Shown here in pieces: positions 17,097 through 25,067 of a DNA stretch of 64,000 nt (within the stretch, counting starts at the first letter, position 1; every line of letters begins with the position of its first letter). A model generated the notes under the pieces. The model had not been told where the DNA came from, ran no database searches, and worked only from the letters and a program-made list of their open reading frames with translations. A program made the position numbers and the translations under genes. Source of the DNA: an uncultured Clostridia bacterium (GTDB lineage Bacteria; Bacillota; Clostridia; Christensenellales; Borkfalkiaceae); contig CAKQRD010000006.1 of the NCBI GenBank assembly GCA_934271275.1, positions 1-64,000 of the forward strand, given 5' to 3'.

Positions 17097-18155
17097 ATGG
17101 CGACTTTAATTTTTACGGGCGGAGGCACGGCGGGACATTGTACGCCTTGTCTCGCACTTCTCCCGTACGTTAAAAACGATTTCGATAAAATTTACTATAT
17201 CGGCAGCGAAAACGGCATAGAACGCGGCATCGTGGAAAAAACGGGTATTCCCTACTACGGCGTTCCTTGCGCAAAACTTGCGAGAAGCTTTACGCTAAAA
17301 AATTTCTCCATTCCTTTCAAAGTTTTTTCGGGCATAAAAAAAGCGGGGAAAATTTTAGACGAGCTTTCCCCAGACGTGGTATTTTCCAAAGGCGGATACG
17401 TTTCCCTTCCCGTTGTCGTGGCGGCGAAAAAACGCGGTATTCCCGTCGTCTCGCACGAAAGCGATTACACCGCGGGACTTGCAAACAAACTCGCCGCGGG
17501 CTATTGCAAAAAGGTTTTAACAGCCTTTCCCGAAACCGCCGCAAACGTTAAAAACGGCGAGTACGCGGGCGCGCCCATACGTCGGGAATTATTTACGGCA
17601 AACAAAACCGCCGCGCTTAAAAGCTTCGGCTTTACGGACGGCAAACCCGTTCTTCTGGTCACGGGCGGCAGTCAGGGTGCAAAAGCCCTGAACGAAGCCC
17701 TGCGCGCGGCTCTCCCCGACCTTTTACCGCGCTTTAACGTTATTCACCTTTGCGGCAAAAACAATCTTTCGGGTATGATCAAGCAAAAAGGTTATTTCGA
17801 GACCGAGTTTTTAAGCCGCGTCGAAGATGCGTTCGTCTGTGCGGACGTGTGCGTTTCCCGCGCAGGCTCGAACAGCGTTTTCGAGCTGCTCGCCTTAAAT
17901 ATTCCGTGCGTTCTCGTACCTCTCCCGAAGGGCAATTCCCGCGGAGATCAGGTGCTTAATGCGGAATACTTTCAGAAACTCGGATTGTGCGCGGTTCTCC
18001 CGCAAAACGTCCTCACAAAAGATTCCTTGCTATTTGCAATCGACTCCGTGTATGCGGACAGAAAAAATATTTCGCGCAGATTTCTCGCCCACCCCGTCAA
18101 GGACGCAAGCCGAAAAATCGCGGCGGTTATAGCGGATTACAAGCCGCTAAAATAG
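17097..18155 (+). CDS. murG: UDP-GlcNAc:undecaprenyl-PP-MurNAc-pentapeptide GlcNAc transferase
   Basis: Makes lipid II from lipid I at the inner face of the membrane. The 352-residue GT-B glycosyltransferase has the N-terminal TGGGTAGHCTP loop, FSKGGYVSLP, the nucleotide-sugar segment VTGGSQGAKALN, and SRAGSNSVFELLALNIPCVLVPLP. This is the only murG in the window, and it lies about 25 kb from the dcw cluster, where it would normally sit between ftsW and ftsQ. There is no Shine-Dalgarno sequence and the -10 box abuts the ATG, suggesting a leaderless message. Its 3' end overlaps the convergent frame at 18127. Confidence 0.95.
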   Translation: MATLIFTGGGTAGHCTPCLALLPYVKNDFDKIYYIGSENGIERGIVEKTGIPYYGVPCAKLARSFTLKNFSIPFKVFSGIKKAGKILDELSPDVVFSKGGYVSLPVVVAAKKRGIPVVSHESDYTAGLANKLAAGYCKKVLTAFPETAANVKNGEYAGAPIRRELFTANKTAALKSFGFTDGKPVLLVTGGSQGAKALNEALRAALPDLLPRFNVIHLCGKNNLSGMIKQKGYFETEFLSRVEDAFVCADVCVSRAGSNSVFELLALNIPCVLVPLPKGNSRGDQVLNAEYFQKLGLCAVLPQNVLTKDSLLFAIDSVYADRKNISRRFLAHPVKDASRKIAAVIADYKPLK

Positions 18156-18519
18156 CGCGGCAGACCGTCTCCCTCGCCCAAAGCTCGCTTTCCGTGGAAT
18201 ACCTCGGTACGGCGGGCTTATTTACTTTTTCCATAAACGCGGCGGCAAACGATCTCTCCCTTAAAGCCGTCGTTCTTTCGGGCGGCAAAAAGCTCGATTC
18301 CGATTTCTTGCGCATAACCGTAACGCCGCGACCGTTTCCGCACGCCGCGCCGCCCGCGCGCCCGCGAGACGCGCTTCTCCCCGCCATGCGTCCCTCTGCC
18401 GCGCACGACTCCGTTTCTTTCGTCATATAAAACGTGACGAGAGCTTTTTCTTCCGCCGTTTTCTTTTCGGCAAGCAGTCTTTTTATCGCGCCTTTAACGC
18501 CCGTGAATAGTTCAGTCAT
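18127..18519 (-). CDS. Hypothetical protein, divergent from a WYL regulator
   Basis: A 130-residue frame not recognised from sequence. AGGAG lies eight bases before the ATG. The first 38 residues (starting MTELFTGVKGAIKRLL) look like a normal charged helical protein. The middle is Arg/Gly/Ala-rich, and the C-terminal half overlaps the 3' end of murG by 29 bases. The change of character near residue 40 could mean a frameshift in an older gene. It shares an upstream region with the WYL regulator, a natural candidate to control it. Confidence 0.45.
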   Translation of the reverse strand: MTELFTGVKGAIKRLLAEKKTAEEKALVTFYMTKETESCAAEGRMAGRSASRGRAGGAACGNGRGVTVMRKKSESSFLPPERTTALRERSFAAAFMEKVNKPAVPRYSTESELWARETVCRAILAACNPL

Positions 18520-18589
18520 AGTTTCGTTCTCCTTTTCGGATTGTTTACGCTTATATTTTACAAAATATTGTTGCCATATGCTTGTCAGC

Positions 18590-18618
18590 TTTACAAAAGT
18601 TTTTTTATATGTTAAAAT
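18590..18618 (+). promoter_or_regulatory. Promoter of the WYL regulator gene
   Basis: TTTACA (18590-18595) and TAAAAT (18613-18618) with 17-base spacing, about 28 bases before the start codon. Minus-strand -10-like sequences for the divergent gene lie nearby (18548-18565). Confidence 0.6.
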
Positions 18619-18646
18619 ATATTCAAAAAAACGAGGAGAAATACTT

Positions 18647-19630
18647 ATGAAGCTCGAATACGTTATAAGAATACTGTTCGACCTGATGTCGAAAAAAACG
18701 GTTTCCGCGACGTACCTTGCCGAAAAATACGGAATAAGCAAAAGAAGCGTTTACCGCTACGTCGAATGTCTGGAACGGGCGGGCGTGCCGCTCTATTCAG
18801 TTCGCGGTAAAAACGGCGGGTTTTCGGTTATGGATACATACCGTCTTTCTTCCACGTTTATGACCGTTAAGGAATTCGAGGCGACGATAAACGCCCTAAC
18901 CGCCATAGAAAACAGCGTTCCCGATCCGATTCTGAGCGGCGCAGTAAGCAAGCTTAAAGCCACAAGAAAGAACGAATTCAGCGGCTTTGAAATAAAAAGC
19001 GGCGGTCTCATCATCGACGCCGCGCCTTGGGGCGACGCGCACGGCTACAAAAGCAAGCTCGCCGTCGTTATGAAGTGCATAGAAGACGATAAATGTCTGT
19101 TGCTTCGTTACCACGACCGCAACGGCGAAGTGACCGAGCGTACCGTAGAACCGCACGTTATAGTGTTTAAACAAGGGCTTTTTTATCTGTACGCCTTTTG
19201 CAGGCTCCGCCGCGAATTCAGGTTTTTTAAGCTCGGCAGAATAGAAAGCGCAACCGCCACGCAAGAAAGCTTCGTTAAACAAAGCTTTACCGAATCCGAC
19301 CTGCCGCTCGACTTCTGGCACAACGTTAAAATTGCCGAAACGGTGGAATTCGAGGTGAATAAACGCGTTTTATCGGACGTGGAAGAATGGCTCGGCATAG
19401 AAAACGTGGAAAAACTCGGAGATAAATTTATCGCGCGGGCAACTCTCCCCGTAGACGAAGGGCTTATCACAAAGCTTATGAGCTTCGGCAGCGGAGTTAA
19501 GGTTTTATATCCCGAAAAACTTAAAACCAAACTCTGTGCCGCCGCAAAAGAAGTTCTCGATATTTACGGCGTTTCTTACGGAACTTCTTCCGTCGGGCGC
19601 GGCGGCAGCGGCGGCAAAGGAAAAAATTAA
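18647..19630 (+). CDS. HTH/WYL-domain transcriptional regulator
   Basis: A 327-residue DeoR-like/YafY-type regulator. Residues 1-60 form an HTH_11 winged helix (YLAEKYGISKRSVYRYVECL). Residues about 140-215 form the WYL ligand-sensing domain, with RTVEPHVIVFKQGLFYLYAF in place of the usual PYGLVYKNGRWYLVAYC. A WCX C-terminal part follows (to about 305). The ATG at 18647 has GAGGAG upstream; the frame runs further upstream without support. It ends in a Gly/Ser-rich tail. Likely target: the divergent 18127-18519 frame or itself. Confidence 0.85.
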   Translation: MKLEYVIRILFDLMSKKTVSATYLAEKYGISKRSVYRYVECLERAGVPLYSVRGKNGGFSVMDTYRLSSTFMTVKEFEATINALTAIENSVPDPILSGAVSKLKATRKNEFSGFEIKSGGLIIDAAPWGDAHGYKSKLAVVMKCIEDDKCLLLRYHDRNGEVTERTVEPHVIVFKQGLFYLYAFCRLRREFRFFKLGRIESATATQESFVKQSFTESDLPLDFWHNVKIAETVEFEVNKRVLSDVEEWLGIENVEKLGDKFIARATLPVDEGLITKLMSFGSGVKVLYPEKLKTKLCAAAKEVLDIYGVSYGTSSVGRGGSGGKGKN

Positions 19631-19717
19631 AGTTCACGACGATATAAGAATAGGAGTCAAACTCAGCTCCCTTTCGGCTTTTTATAAAAAATTATGTAAC
19701 CTTTCCGAAAATTTTAA

Positions 19718-19752
19718 GGTTCGGTTAAAGTTTTACTCTTATTATATATAAT
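19718..19752 (+). promoter_or_regulatory. Response regulator gene promoter with direct repeat
   Basis: GGTTCG (19718-19723) and AGTTTT (19729-19734) are 11 bases apart, start to start, with a TATTAT box five bases downstream (19740-19745) and a second candidate TATAAT at 19747-19752. The same arrangement precedes the lipoprotein gene at 22055, suggesting autoregulation by the OmpR-type regulator. Confidence 0.5.
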
Positions 19753-19845
19753 GAATACGCGCGCGAATCGTTCTACGAATCGTACGCAAGGCGTTTACGA
19801 CGCGTTTACAGGCTTTGCGACTTAGCGCTTAAAAAGGAGAATTAT

Positions 19846-20514
19846 ATGAGAATATTGCTTGCGGAGGACGAACGGGCTTTATCTGCCGCGCTCGTCCGAA
19901 TATTAAAGCACGAAAACTATTCGGTAGACGCGGTTTACGACGGAGAAGCCGCACTCGATTACCTTTCTTCGGGCGTTTACGACGCCGCAATTCTCGATAT
20001 TATGATGCCGAAAGCGGACGGGCTGACCGTTCTTAAAACTTTGCGCGGAAAAAAGAGTTCCATACCCGTCATTATTCTCACCGCAAAAAATCAGGTCGAG
20101 GACAAGGTTTTGGGACTCGACCTCGGCGCGGACGATTATCTTACAAAGCCGTTTGCCGCTACCGAGCTTTTAGCAAGGCTTCGCGCCGTCACGAGAAGGC
20201 AGACGGCAGCGCCCGAAAACTCCCTTTACTACGGAGATTTGGAGCTTGATAAAAAGTCGTTCAAGCTGAAAAGAGGCGGCGCGGAAATTCTTCTTACTTC
20301 CAAAGAATTTCAGGTGGCGGAGCTGTTTATGCGTTCTCCCGAAACGGTGATTTCCGCCGAAAGCATTATGGAAAAGGCGTGGGGCTTCGACTCGGAAACC
20401 GAAATTACCGTCGTGTGGACGTATATTTCATATCTCCGAAGCAAGCTCAAAAAACTCGGCTCTTCGGCTAAAATAAAGTCCGTACGCGGCGCAGGCTATC
20501 GTTTGGAGGGTTAA
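19846..20514 (+). CDS. OmpR/PhoB-family response regulator
   Basis: A 222-residue two-component regulator. The receiver domain (1-117) has the acidic pair EDE near residue 8, phospho-acceptor DIMMPKADG near residue 51 and the conserved Lys in LTKPF. The C-terminal winged helix (about 128-220) includes LTSKEFQVAELFMRSP and RGAGYRLEG, typical of OmpR/PhoB DNA-binding domains. AAAGGAGAA precedes the start. The histidine kinase gene begins two bases after its stop. Confidence 0.95.
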   Translation: MRILLAEDERALSAALVRILKHENYSVDAVYDGEAALDYLSSGVYDAAILDIMMPKADGLTVLKTLRGKKSSIPVIILTAKNQVEDKVLGLDLGADDYLTKPFAATELLARLRAVTRRQTAAPENSLYYGDLELDKKSFKLKRGGAEILLTSKEFQVAELFMRSPETVISAESIMEKAWGFDSETEITVVWTYISYLRSKLKKLGSSAKIKSVRGAGYRLEG

Positions 20515-20515
20515 T

Positions 20516-21934
20516 GTGATTAAAAAACTTCGACTTAAATTCATAGCGATTTCCGTCGCCGCAACCGCACTCGTTCTTTTTACCATCGTGGGCGGCATAA
20601 ATCTTAAAAATTACTTAAACGTAAATTCCGCCGCGGAACGCACGATAAACCTTATCGCCGAAAACGACGGTAAATTCCCCTCTTTGCCTTCGGGCGGAAA
20701 ACCGAGCGAAACGGACAGTGCAAACAACACAGGCGACAATTCGAGTAATGCGAACAACGACAATAAAAGCGACGACACGGATAATACGGACGGCGACAAT
20801 AAAGGCGGCGTAAACGATAACGGCAATAGTAAAAGCGGCGAAGTTCCACCGCAAAAGCCCGAGGGCGGCACGCCTTCTAAAAAGCCTAATATACCCGAGA
20901 ATGGCAGAGACTTTTCTCCCGAAGCCCCGTTTATGACGAGATATTTTACCGTTACGCTAAGGGCGGACGGCGCGGCGGTTTCCGCGGACGTTTCCTCTAT
21001 CGCCGCGCTTGACGAAAACGAAGCGAAATCGCTTGCGGAAACGCTTTTTTCCGCGCACAAAACGAACGGCTATTCCGACGATTATAAATACGCAAGCTTT
21101 TCGGACGGGAGCGGAGTTCGGTATATTTTCCTCGATTGTTCGAGAGATTTGGATAATTTTCGTGCGTTTTTAAGGTCAAGCGCGATAATTTCCGCAATCG
21201 GTTTTGCGGCGGTGACAATTCTTATCGCCGTGCTTTCGGGACTCGTTACGAAGCCCGCGGCGGAAGCATACTTAAAACAAAAACGCTTTATAACGGACGC
21301 GAACCACGAGCTTAAAACCCCGCTCACGGTGATAGACGCGAGTCGCACCGTTCTCGAAATGGAAAACGGCGTAAACGAATGGACGGAAACGATTAAAGAA
21401 CAAGTGCAAAAGCTTACGGAACTTACGAACAAGCTCGTTTTTCTTTCTCGTTTCGACGAAGGAAGCGAAAAAACGGTGACCGCAGACTTTCCCGTTTCCG
21501 AAGTAGCGGAGGAAGCTGCTCGTCCTTATATTGCCGTGGCAAAGGCGGTAAACAAAACGCTTTCTTTGAATATTACACCCGCACTCACAGCAAACGGCGA
21601 TCCCGCCGCGATAAAACAGCTTATAGAAATAATGCTCGATAACGCCGTGAAATACGCGGACGACGCGGTCGGCGGCGGAAAAATTTCGTTTTCCCTTTCA
21701 AAAGCGGGCAGAAATTGTAAATTCGTTTTCGAGAACGACGCGGTCGGCGTGCCGAAGGGCGATCTTAACGTGCTTTTCGAGCGGTTTTATCGGTTAGACG
21801 CTTCGAGAAACAGTAAAACGGGCGGAAGCGGTATAGGGCTTTCCGTCGCGCAAGCCATCGTTTTGCGCCATAAGGGCAAAATTTCCGTCTGTTCCCCCGA
21901 CGGCAACCGCATCGTTTTTACCGCTATAATATAA
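20516..21934 (+). CDS. Membrane sensor histidine kinase with low-complexity sensor region
   Basis: A 472-residue kinase, GTG start with GGAGGG upstream. Two membrane helices (about 8-28 and 222-244) flank an exported region. Its first 100 residues are an Asn/Asp/Ser/Gly-rich linker with Pro-rich stretches, followed by a small folded part. No HAMP domain is apparent. The H-box reads DANHELKTPL; the ATPase domain has NAVKYAD, FERFYRLDASRN and GSGIGLSVAQAI. A strong terminator follows. The lipoprotein downstream has a matching operator and is the probable target. Confidence 0.92.
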   Translation: MIKKLRLKFIAISVAATALVLFTIVGGINLKNYLNVNSAAERTINLIAENDGKFPSLPSGGKPSETDSANNTGDNSSNANNDNKSDDTDNTDGDNKGGVNDNGNSKSGEVPPQKPEGGTPSKKPNIPENGRDFSPEAPFMTRYFTVTLRADGAAVSADVSSIAALDENEAKSLAETLFSAHKTNGYSDDYKYASFSDGSGVRYIFLDCSRDLDNFRAFLRSSAIISAIGFAAVTILIAVLSGLVTKPAAEAYLKQKRFITDANHELKTPLTVIDASRTVLEMENGVNEWTETIKEQVQKLTELTNKLVFLSRFDEGSEKTVTADFPVSEVAEEAARPYIAVAKAVNKTLSLNITPALTANGDPAAIKQLIEIMLDNAVKYADDAVGGGKISFSLSKAGRNCKFVFENDAVGVPKGDLNVLFERFYRLDASRNSKTGGSGIGLSVAQAIVLRHKGKISVCSPDGNRIVFTAII

Positions 21935-21948
21935 GCTTAAATTTATCA

Positions 21949-21994
21949 CGCCCGCGAAGGTCGGACTTTCCGCCGACCTTCGCGGGCGTTTTTT
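21949..21994 (+). terminator. Terminator after the two-component operon
   Basis: A 16-bp perfect stem (21949-21964 with 21973-21988), loop of eight, then six T residues. It begins 15 bases after the histidine kinase stop. Confidence 0.95.
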
Positions 21995-22054
21995 CGTTTC
22001 CGTAATAATTATTGAAAAATATTTAAAAATTTTTTCCTAACGTCGAAATTTTAT

Positions 22055-22082
22055 AGTTCGTTTTAAGTTCGCGGTTTATAAT
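22055..22082 (+). promoter_or_regulatory. Lipoprotein promoter with OmpR-type direct repeat
   Basis: AGTTCG at 22055-22060 and again at 22066-22071 (11-base period), followed five bases later by TATAAT (22077-22082). There is no consensus -35, as expected for an activator-dependent promoter. The same pattern precedes the response regulator gene (19718-19745). Confidence 0.55.
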
Positions 22083-22213
22083 TGCGGTAAACAAAGGCAA
22101 AAGGAGTACGGTACAGCCTTTGCGAAGCTTTTAATGTTCAACAAAAACGTCGGATAAACTTCGCGTAAGAAACGGAAATCTTGAAATTTTCTTATCAAAG
22201 GAGGATACGGAAA

Positions 22214-24304
22214 ATGCTTTATAAAAAACTTTTGGCTGTCATTTTGGCGTTCGTTCTCGCTCTTTCGCTCTTTGCGTGCGGCGGAACGAACAACGAGAAC
22301 GGAAACACGGGCGGCACGAGCAGTGCTGGCGGGAGCAGCAGCGGCGGTTCTTCCGAAACGGGAGATTCGGGAAGCTCGGGCGGCAACAGCGACGGCGACG
22401 GAACGATAGGCGAAGTTACCGTTCCCGAAAACGAACACGAATACGAGCTTGTTTCTGAAGACGGCGGCACGTTTGCCTTTAAGTGTGCGAATTGCGAAGA
22501 AACGACGTCCTTCACCGTTACTCTTACGAGCGGAACGGACGGCGCGTACTCGCTTAGCGGCGACGAACTGACTTTTTCGGGGATTACAGAGGATTCCGAA
22601 TATTCGCTTTCGGGCGAATTTTACGGAAATATCGTTATAGACGCGGGCGACGATTATAAATTCGGCTTGGAGTTAAACGGCTTTACGATTACCTCTTACA
22701 AACAATGCCCTATCGCGGCGACAAGCGGCGATAAATTGTCTGTTTCCGCTAAAAAAGGCAGTGAAAATTTCGTTTACGATTACCGCGACGAAGCGACTTC
22801 CGACGACGAAATTTCTTCCGCCGTATACGCCGCGTGCGATCTTAACGTTCAGGGCAAGGGCGAACTTACCGTAATTTCCGCTCACAACAACGGCGTACAC
22901 ACGAAAGACGATTTGAAAATTAAAAACCTTACCCTTACGGTCGTTTGCTCCGACAACGCGCTGAAAGGCAACGATAGCGTGACCATAGAATCGGGCGTAA
23001 TCACCCTCACCGCCAACGCGGGCGACGGCATTAAAACAAAAAACAGCGACGTTTCTTCCAAAGGCAATCAGCGCGGAATCGTGACCGTTTCCGGCGGAAC
23101 GGTTACGATTTACGCCGCACGCGACGGCATCGACGCCGCTTACGACGTGGTTATAAAGGGCGACGCGATTGTTAATATTTATACCGACGACTACGCGAAA
23201 AACGGCGGTGCAAGCACTCAAAGCGCGGATTCTTTAACCTTTTTGAACGCGCAGGGCGTAATCGAACAGAGCTTCGACGGTCAGGGTGCAAAAAACGGAA
23301 ACGGATTCGGAGGTTTTCCGAACGGCGGCGCGAACAACGGACAAGGCGGTCAGGGAGGTTTTCCGAACGGCGGCGCGAACAACGGACAAGGCGGTCAAGG
23401 AGGGTTTCCAAACGGCGGTCAGGGAGGTTTCCCGAACGGCGGCGCGAACAACGGACAAGGCGGTCAAGGAGGTTTCCCGAACGGCGGACAGGGCGGTCAA
23501 GGGAGCGGCAATACGAACAAACCCGATTATTCGGCAAAGGGCATCAAATCCGCTAACGATATAGCCGTTTCTGGCGGAACGGTAACCGTTAAAGCTACCG
23601 ACGACGCTATTCACGCAAATTCGGGCGAAGAGCTTGAAAACGGCGAGACCTCGACCGGTAACGTGACTGTATCGGGCGGCTCGCTCACCCTTCTGAGCGG
23701 CGACGACGCCATACACGCAGACGGAAGCGTTCTCGTTTCGGGCGGAACGATTACGGTCACCGCTTGCTACGAGGGCTTGGAAGGAGAAACGGTGGAGATT
23801 GCGGGCGGAAACGTTTCGGTCGTCTCCTCCGACGACGGACTTAACGGCACGGGCGTTTCGGGAGCTTCCATCAAGATTTCCGGCGGCGAACTGTTCGTTC
23901 TGGCAGGCGGCGACGCGCTCGATTCCAACAGCCGCACGAGCTACGGCGGGATAGTTTTCTCGGGAGGAAAGGCGGTCGTCGTCTCTTACGGGCAGGCGGA
24001 TTCCGCAATTGATACCGAAAACGGGTATTCGTATACGGGCGGATACGTTCTGGCTATCGGACTTTCCGCGGGAATGAACGGCGACGAATCCGCGAAAGCG
24101 CAGAATTTCGGCTCGGTAGGCACTACAAAAACGTTCAATCTTTCGGCAGGCTCTTTCGTCACAGCGGCGGGCTACGTCACTCTTAAAATGCCGAGGGCTA
24201 TGAACGCGCTTGCGGTGTTCCTCGGAGATAAGTCGGCAAGTCTTTCCTCCTCTTCAAGCTCATCTGCCGCGCTCAATGCCGACGGCGTTTGCTGGAACGT
24301 TTAA
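22214..24304 (+). CDS. Lipoprotein with beta-helix carbohydrate-binding domain (DUF4353-like)
   Basis: About 696 residues. The signal peptide ends in lipobox LFACGG (Cys near residue 20), followed by a Gly/Ser/Asn linker. The bulk is a right-handed beta-helix-type array of repeated turns such as VTVSGGTVTIYAARDGIDA and ISGGELFVLAGGDALDS, matching the Cthe_2159-like/DUF4353 carbohydrate-binding family. A Gly-Gln-Asn-rich insert with repeated GGFPNGGANNGQGGQ (23309-23500) splits the helix. AGGAGG precedes the ATG at 22214. It is probably controlled by the preceding two-component system. Confidence 0.85.
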   Translation: MLYKKLLAVILAFVLALSLFACGGTNNENGNTGGTSSAGGSSSGGSSETGDSGSSGGNSDGDGTIGEVTVPENEHEYELVSEDGGTFAFKCANCEETTSFTVTLTSGTDGAYSLSGDELTFSGITEDSEYSLSGEFYGNIVIDAGDDYKFGLELNGFTITSYKQCPIAATSGDKLSVSAKKGSENFVYDYRDEATSDDEISSAVYAACDLNVQGKGELTVISAHNNGVHTKDDLKIKNLTLTVVCSDNALKGNDSVTIESGVITLTANAGDGIKTKNSDVSSKGNQRGIVTVSGGTVTIYAARDGIDAAYDVVIKGDAIVNIYTDDYAKNGGASTQSADSLTFLNAQGVIEQSFDGQGAKNGNGFGGFPNGGANNGQGGQGGFPNGGANNGQGGQGGFPNGGQGGFPNGGANNGQGGQGGFPNGGQGGQGSGNTNKPDYSAKGIKSANDIAVSGGTVTVKATDDAIHANSGEELENGETSTGNVTVSGGSLTLLSGDDAIHADGSVLVSGGTITVTACYEGLEGETVEIAGGNVSVVSSDDGLNGTGVSGASIKISGGELFVLAGGDALDSNSRTSYGGIVFSGGKAVVVSYGQADSAIDTENGYSYTGGYVLAIGLSAGMNGDESAKAQNFGSVGTTKTFNLSAGSFVTAAGYVTLKMPRAMNALAVFLGDKSASLSSSSSSSAALNADGVCWNV
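23309..23500 (+). repeat. In-frame tandem repeat coding Gly/Asn/Gln-rich linker
   Basis: About four near-identical units coding GGFPNGGANNGQGGQ, with shorter versions lacking ANNGQGGQ. High nucleotide identity between units suggests recent expansion by slippage or recombination; copy number is likely to vary between strains. Confidence 0.85.
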
Positions 24305-24406
24305 TAAGATTTTTACAAGCCGCATAATAAGTCTCGTAACGTTTTTTGAAAAGCCTAAATTTTTATAAAACTTTACGAAAAAGGAAAAGAAAACCGATAA
24401 AAAGGG

Positions 24407-24438
24407 AAAAGGCACGGACTAAATCGTTCGTGCCTTTT
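24407..24438. terminator. Bidirectional terminator between lipoprotein and PQ-loop gene
   Basis: The hairpin AAAAGGCACG/CGTGCCTTTT (24407-24416 with 24429-24438) can serve the plus-strand lipoprotein gene and the convergent minus-strand PQ-loop gene. Apart from this hairpin, 24305-24580 shows nothing clear. Confidence 0.7.
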
Positions 24439-24580
24439 CTCGTATTTTGGAGTTTGTTGAATATAATGAGCGTATTTAACCGTTTCCCGTAAAAACAACT
24501 CTTAACTCAAAAAAAATCCGAATATTAAACCGTACCAAGCTTTATAAAAGCCCTATCGAATTTTTCGCGCCTTTTCGCAC

Positions 24581-24913
24581 TTATGCGAGTTTTGCGTGTT
24601 GGGAAACGGAAGCTTTGGCTTTTACGTTTTTAATGGCTTTGCCTTCGCGTATCGCGTCTAACCTCTTGTTGATGAAATAAACGACGATATTGCCGCTTAC
24701 CATAAGTATGTTTATTATGTACATCGCGAATACGAAATTGAACTGTTTATTTAAGATTTTTGCGGTAATTCCCGCGACGTATCCGAAAGTTATAAGCAGA
24801 ATGAATTGAAGATTCATCCCCTTTGCCGATTTAAGTTTTATGTTCTTTATAAGGGATACCGGCCACGAAAGACCGAAGCATATAAGCATTATCGTTTCAC
24901 AAATCTCTGCCAT
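24581..24913 (-). CDS. PQ-loop (SemiSWEET-like) membrane protein
   Basis: A 110-residue protein with three hydrophobic helices. It matches the PQ-loop/MtN3 half-transporter layout: the first helix carries GLSWPVSLIKNIKLKSAKGM, corresponding to the PQ-loop segment ending in S/T-K-S-x-x-G-x-S. Family members export sugars or other small solutes as dimers; here the substrate is unknown. The weak ribosome binding site (AAAAGAAAA) suggests low expression. It is divergent from a LysR regulator across a long palindrome. Confidence 0.75.
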   Translation of the reverse strand: MAEICETIMLICFGLSWPVSLIKNIKLKSAKGMNLQFILLITFGYVAGITAKILNKQFNFVFAMYIINILMVSGNIVVYFINKRLDAIREGKAIKNVKAKASVSQHAKLA

Positions 24914-24961
24914 TTTTCTTTTAACTCCAAAATATTTTTATCTCTTTGATTTACCTCCACC

Positions 24962-24991
24962 ATTATACTCTTGACAAACCCATTTTGTCTA
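24962..24991 (-). promoter_or_regulatory. Promoter of the PQ-loop gene
   Basis: Minus strand TAGACA (24986-24991) and TATAAT (24962-24967), 18-base spacer. It overlaps the plus-strand LysR promoter, so the two compete for polymerase. Confidence 0.55.
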
Positions 24992-25000
24992 ATATATAAT
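24971..25000 (+). promoter_or_regulatory. Promoter of the LysR regulator gene
   Basis: TTGACA (24971-24976) and TATAAT (24995-25000), 18-base spacer. The palindrome at 25002-25041 lies across the expected transcription start. Confidence 0.7.
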
Positions 25001-25001
25001 T

Positions 25002-25041
25002 TCTATTGTATTCATAATTTGAAAGTTATGAATACAATAGA
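25002..25041. promoter_or_regulatory. Perfect 40-bp inverted repeat between PQ-loop and LysR genes
   Basis: A 16-base arm (25002-25017) is repeated exactly in reverse (25026-25041) around an eight-base centre. Position just downstream of the LysR -10 box suggests an operator for autorepression, or a hairpin at the 5' end of the lysR message. Confidence 0.7.
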
Positions 25042-25067
25042 AAACGTGAAATTTTACGGAGATTATT

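Noticed and set aside
23309..23500. CRISPR array
   Set aside because: Repeats are adjacent, in frame and code a Gly-rich linker; there are no unique spacers.
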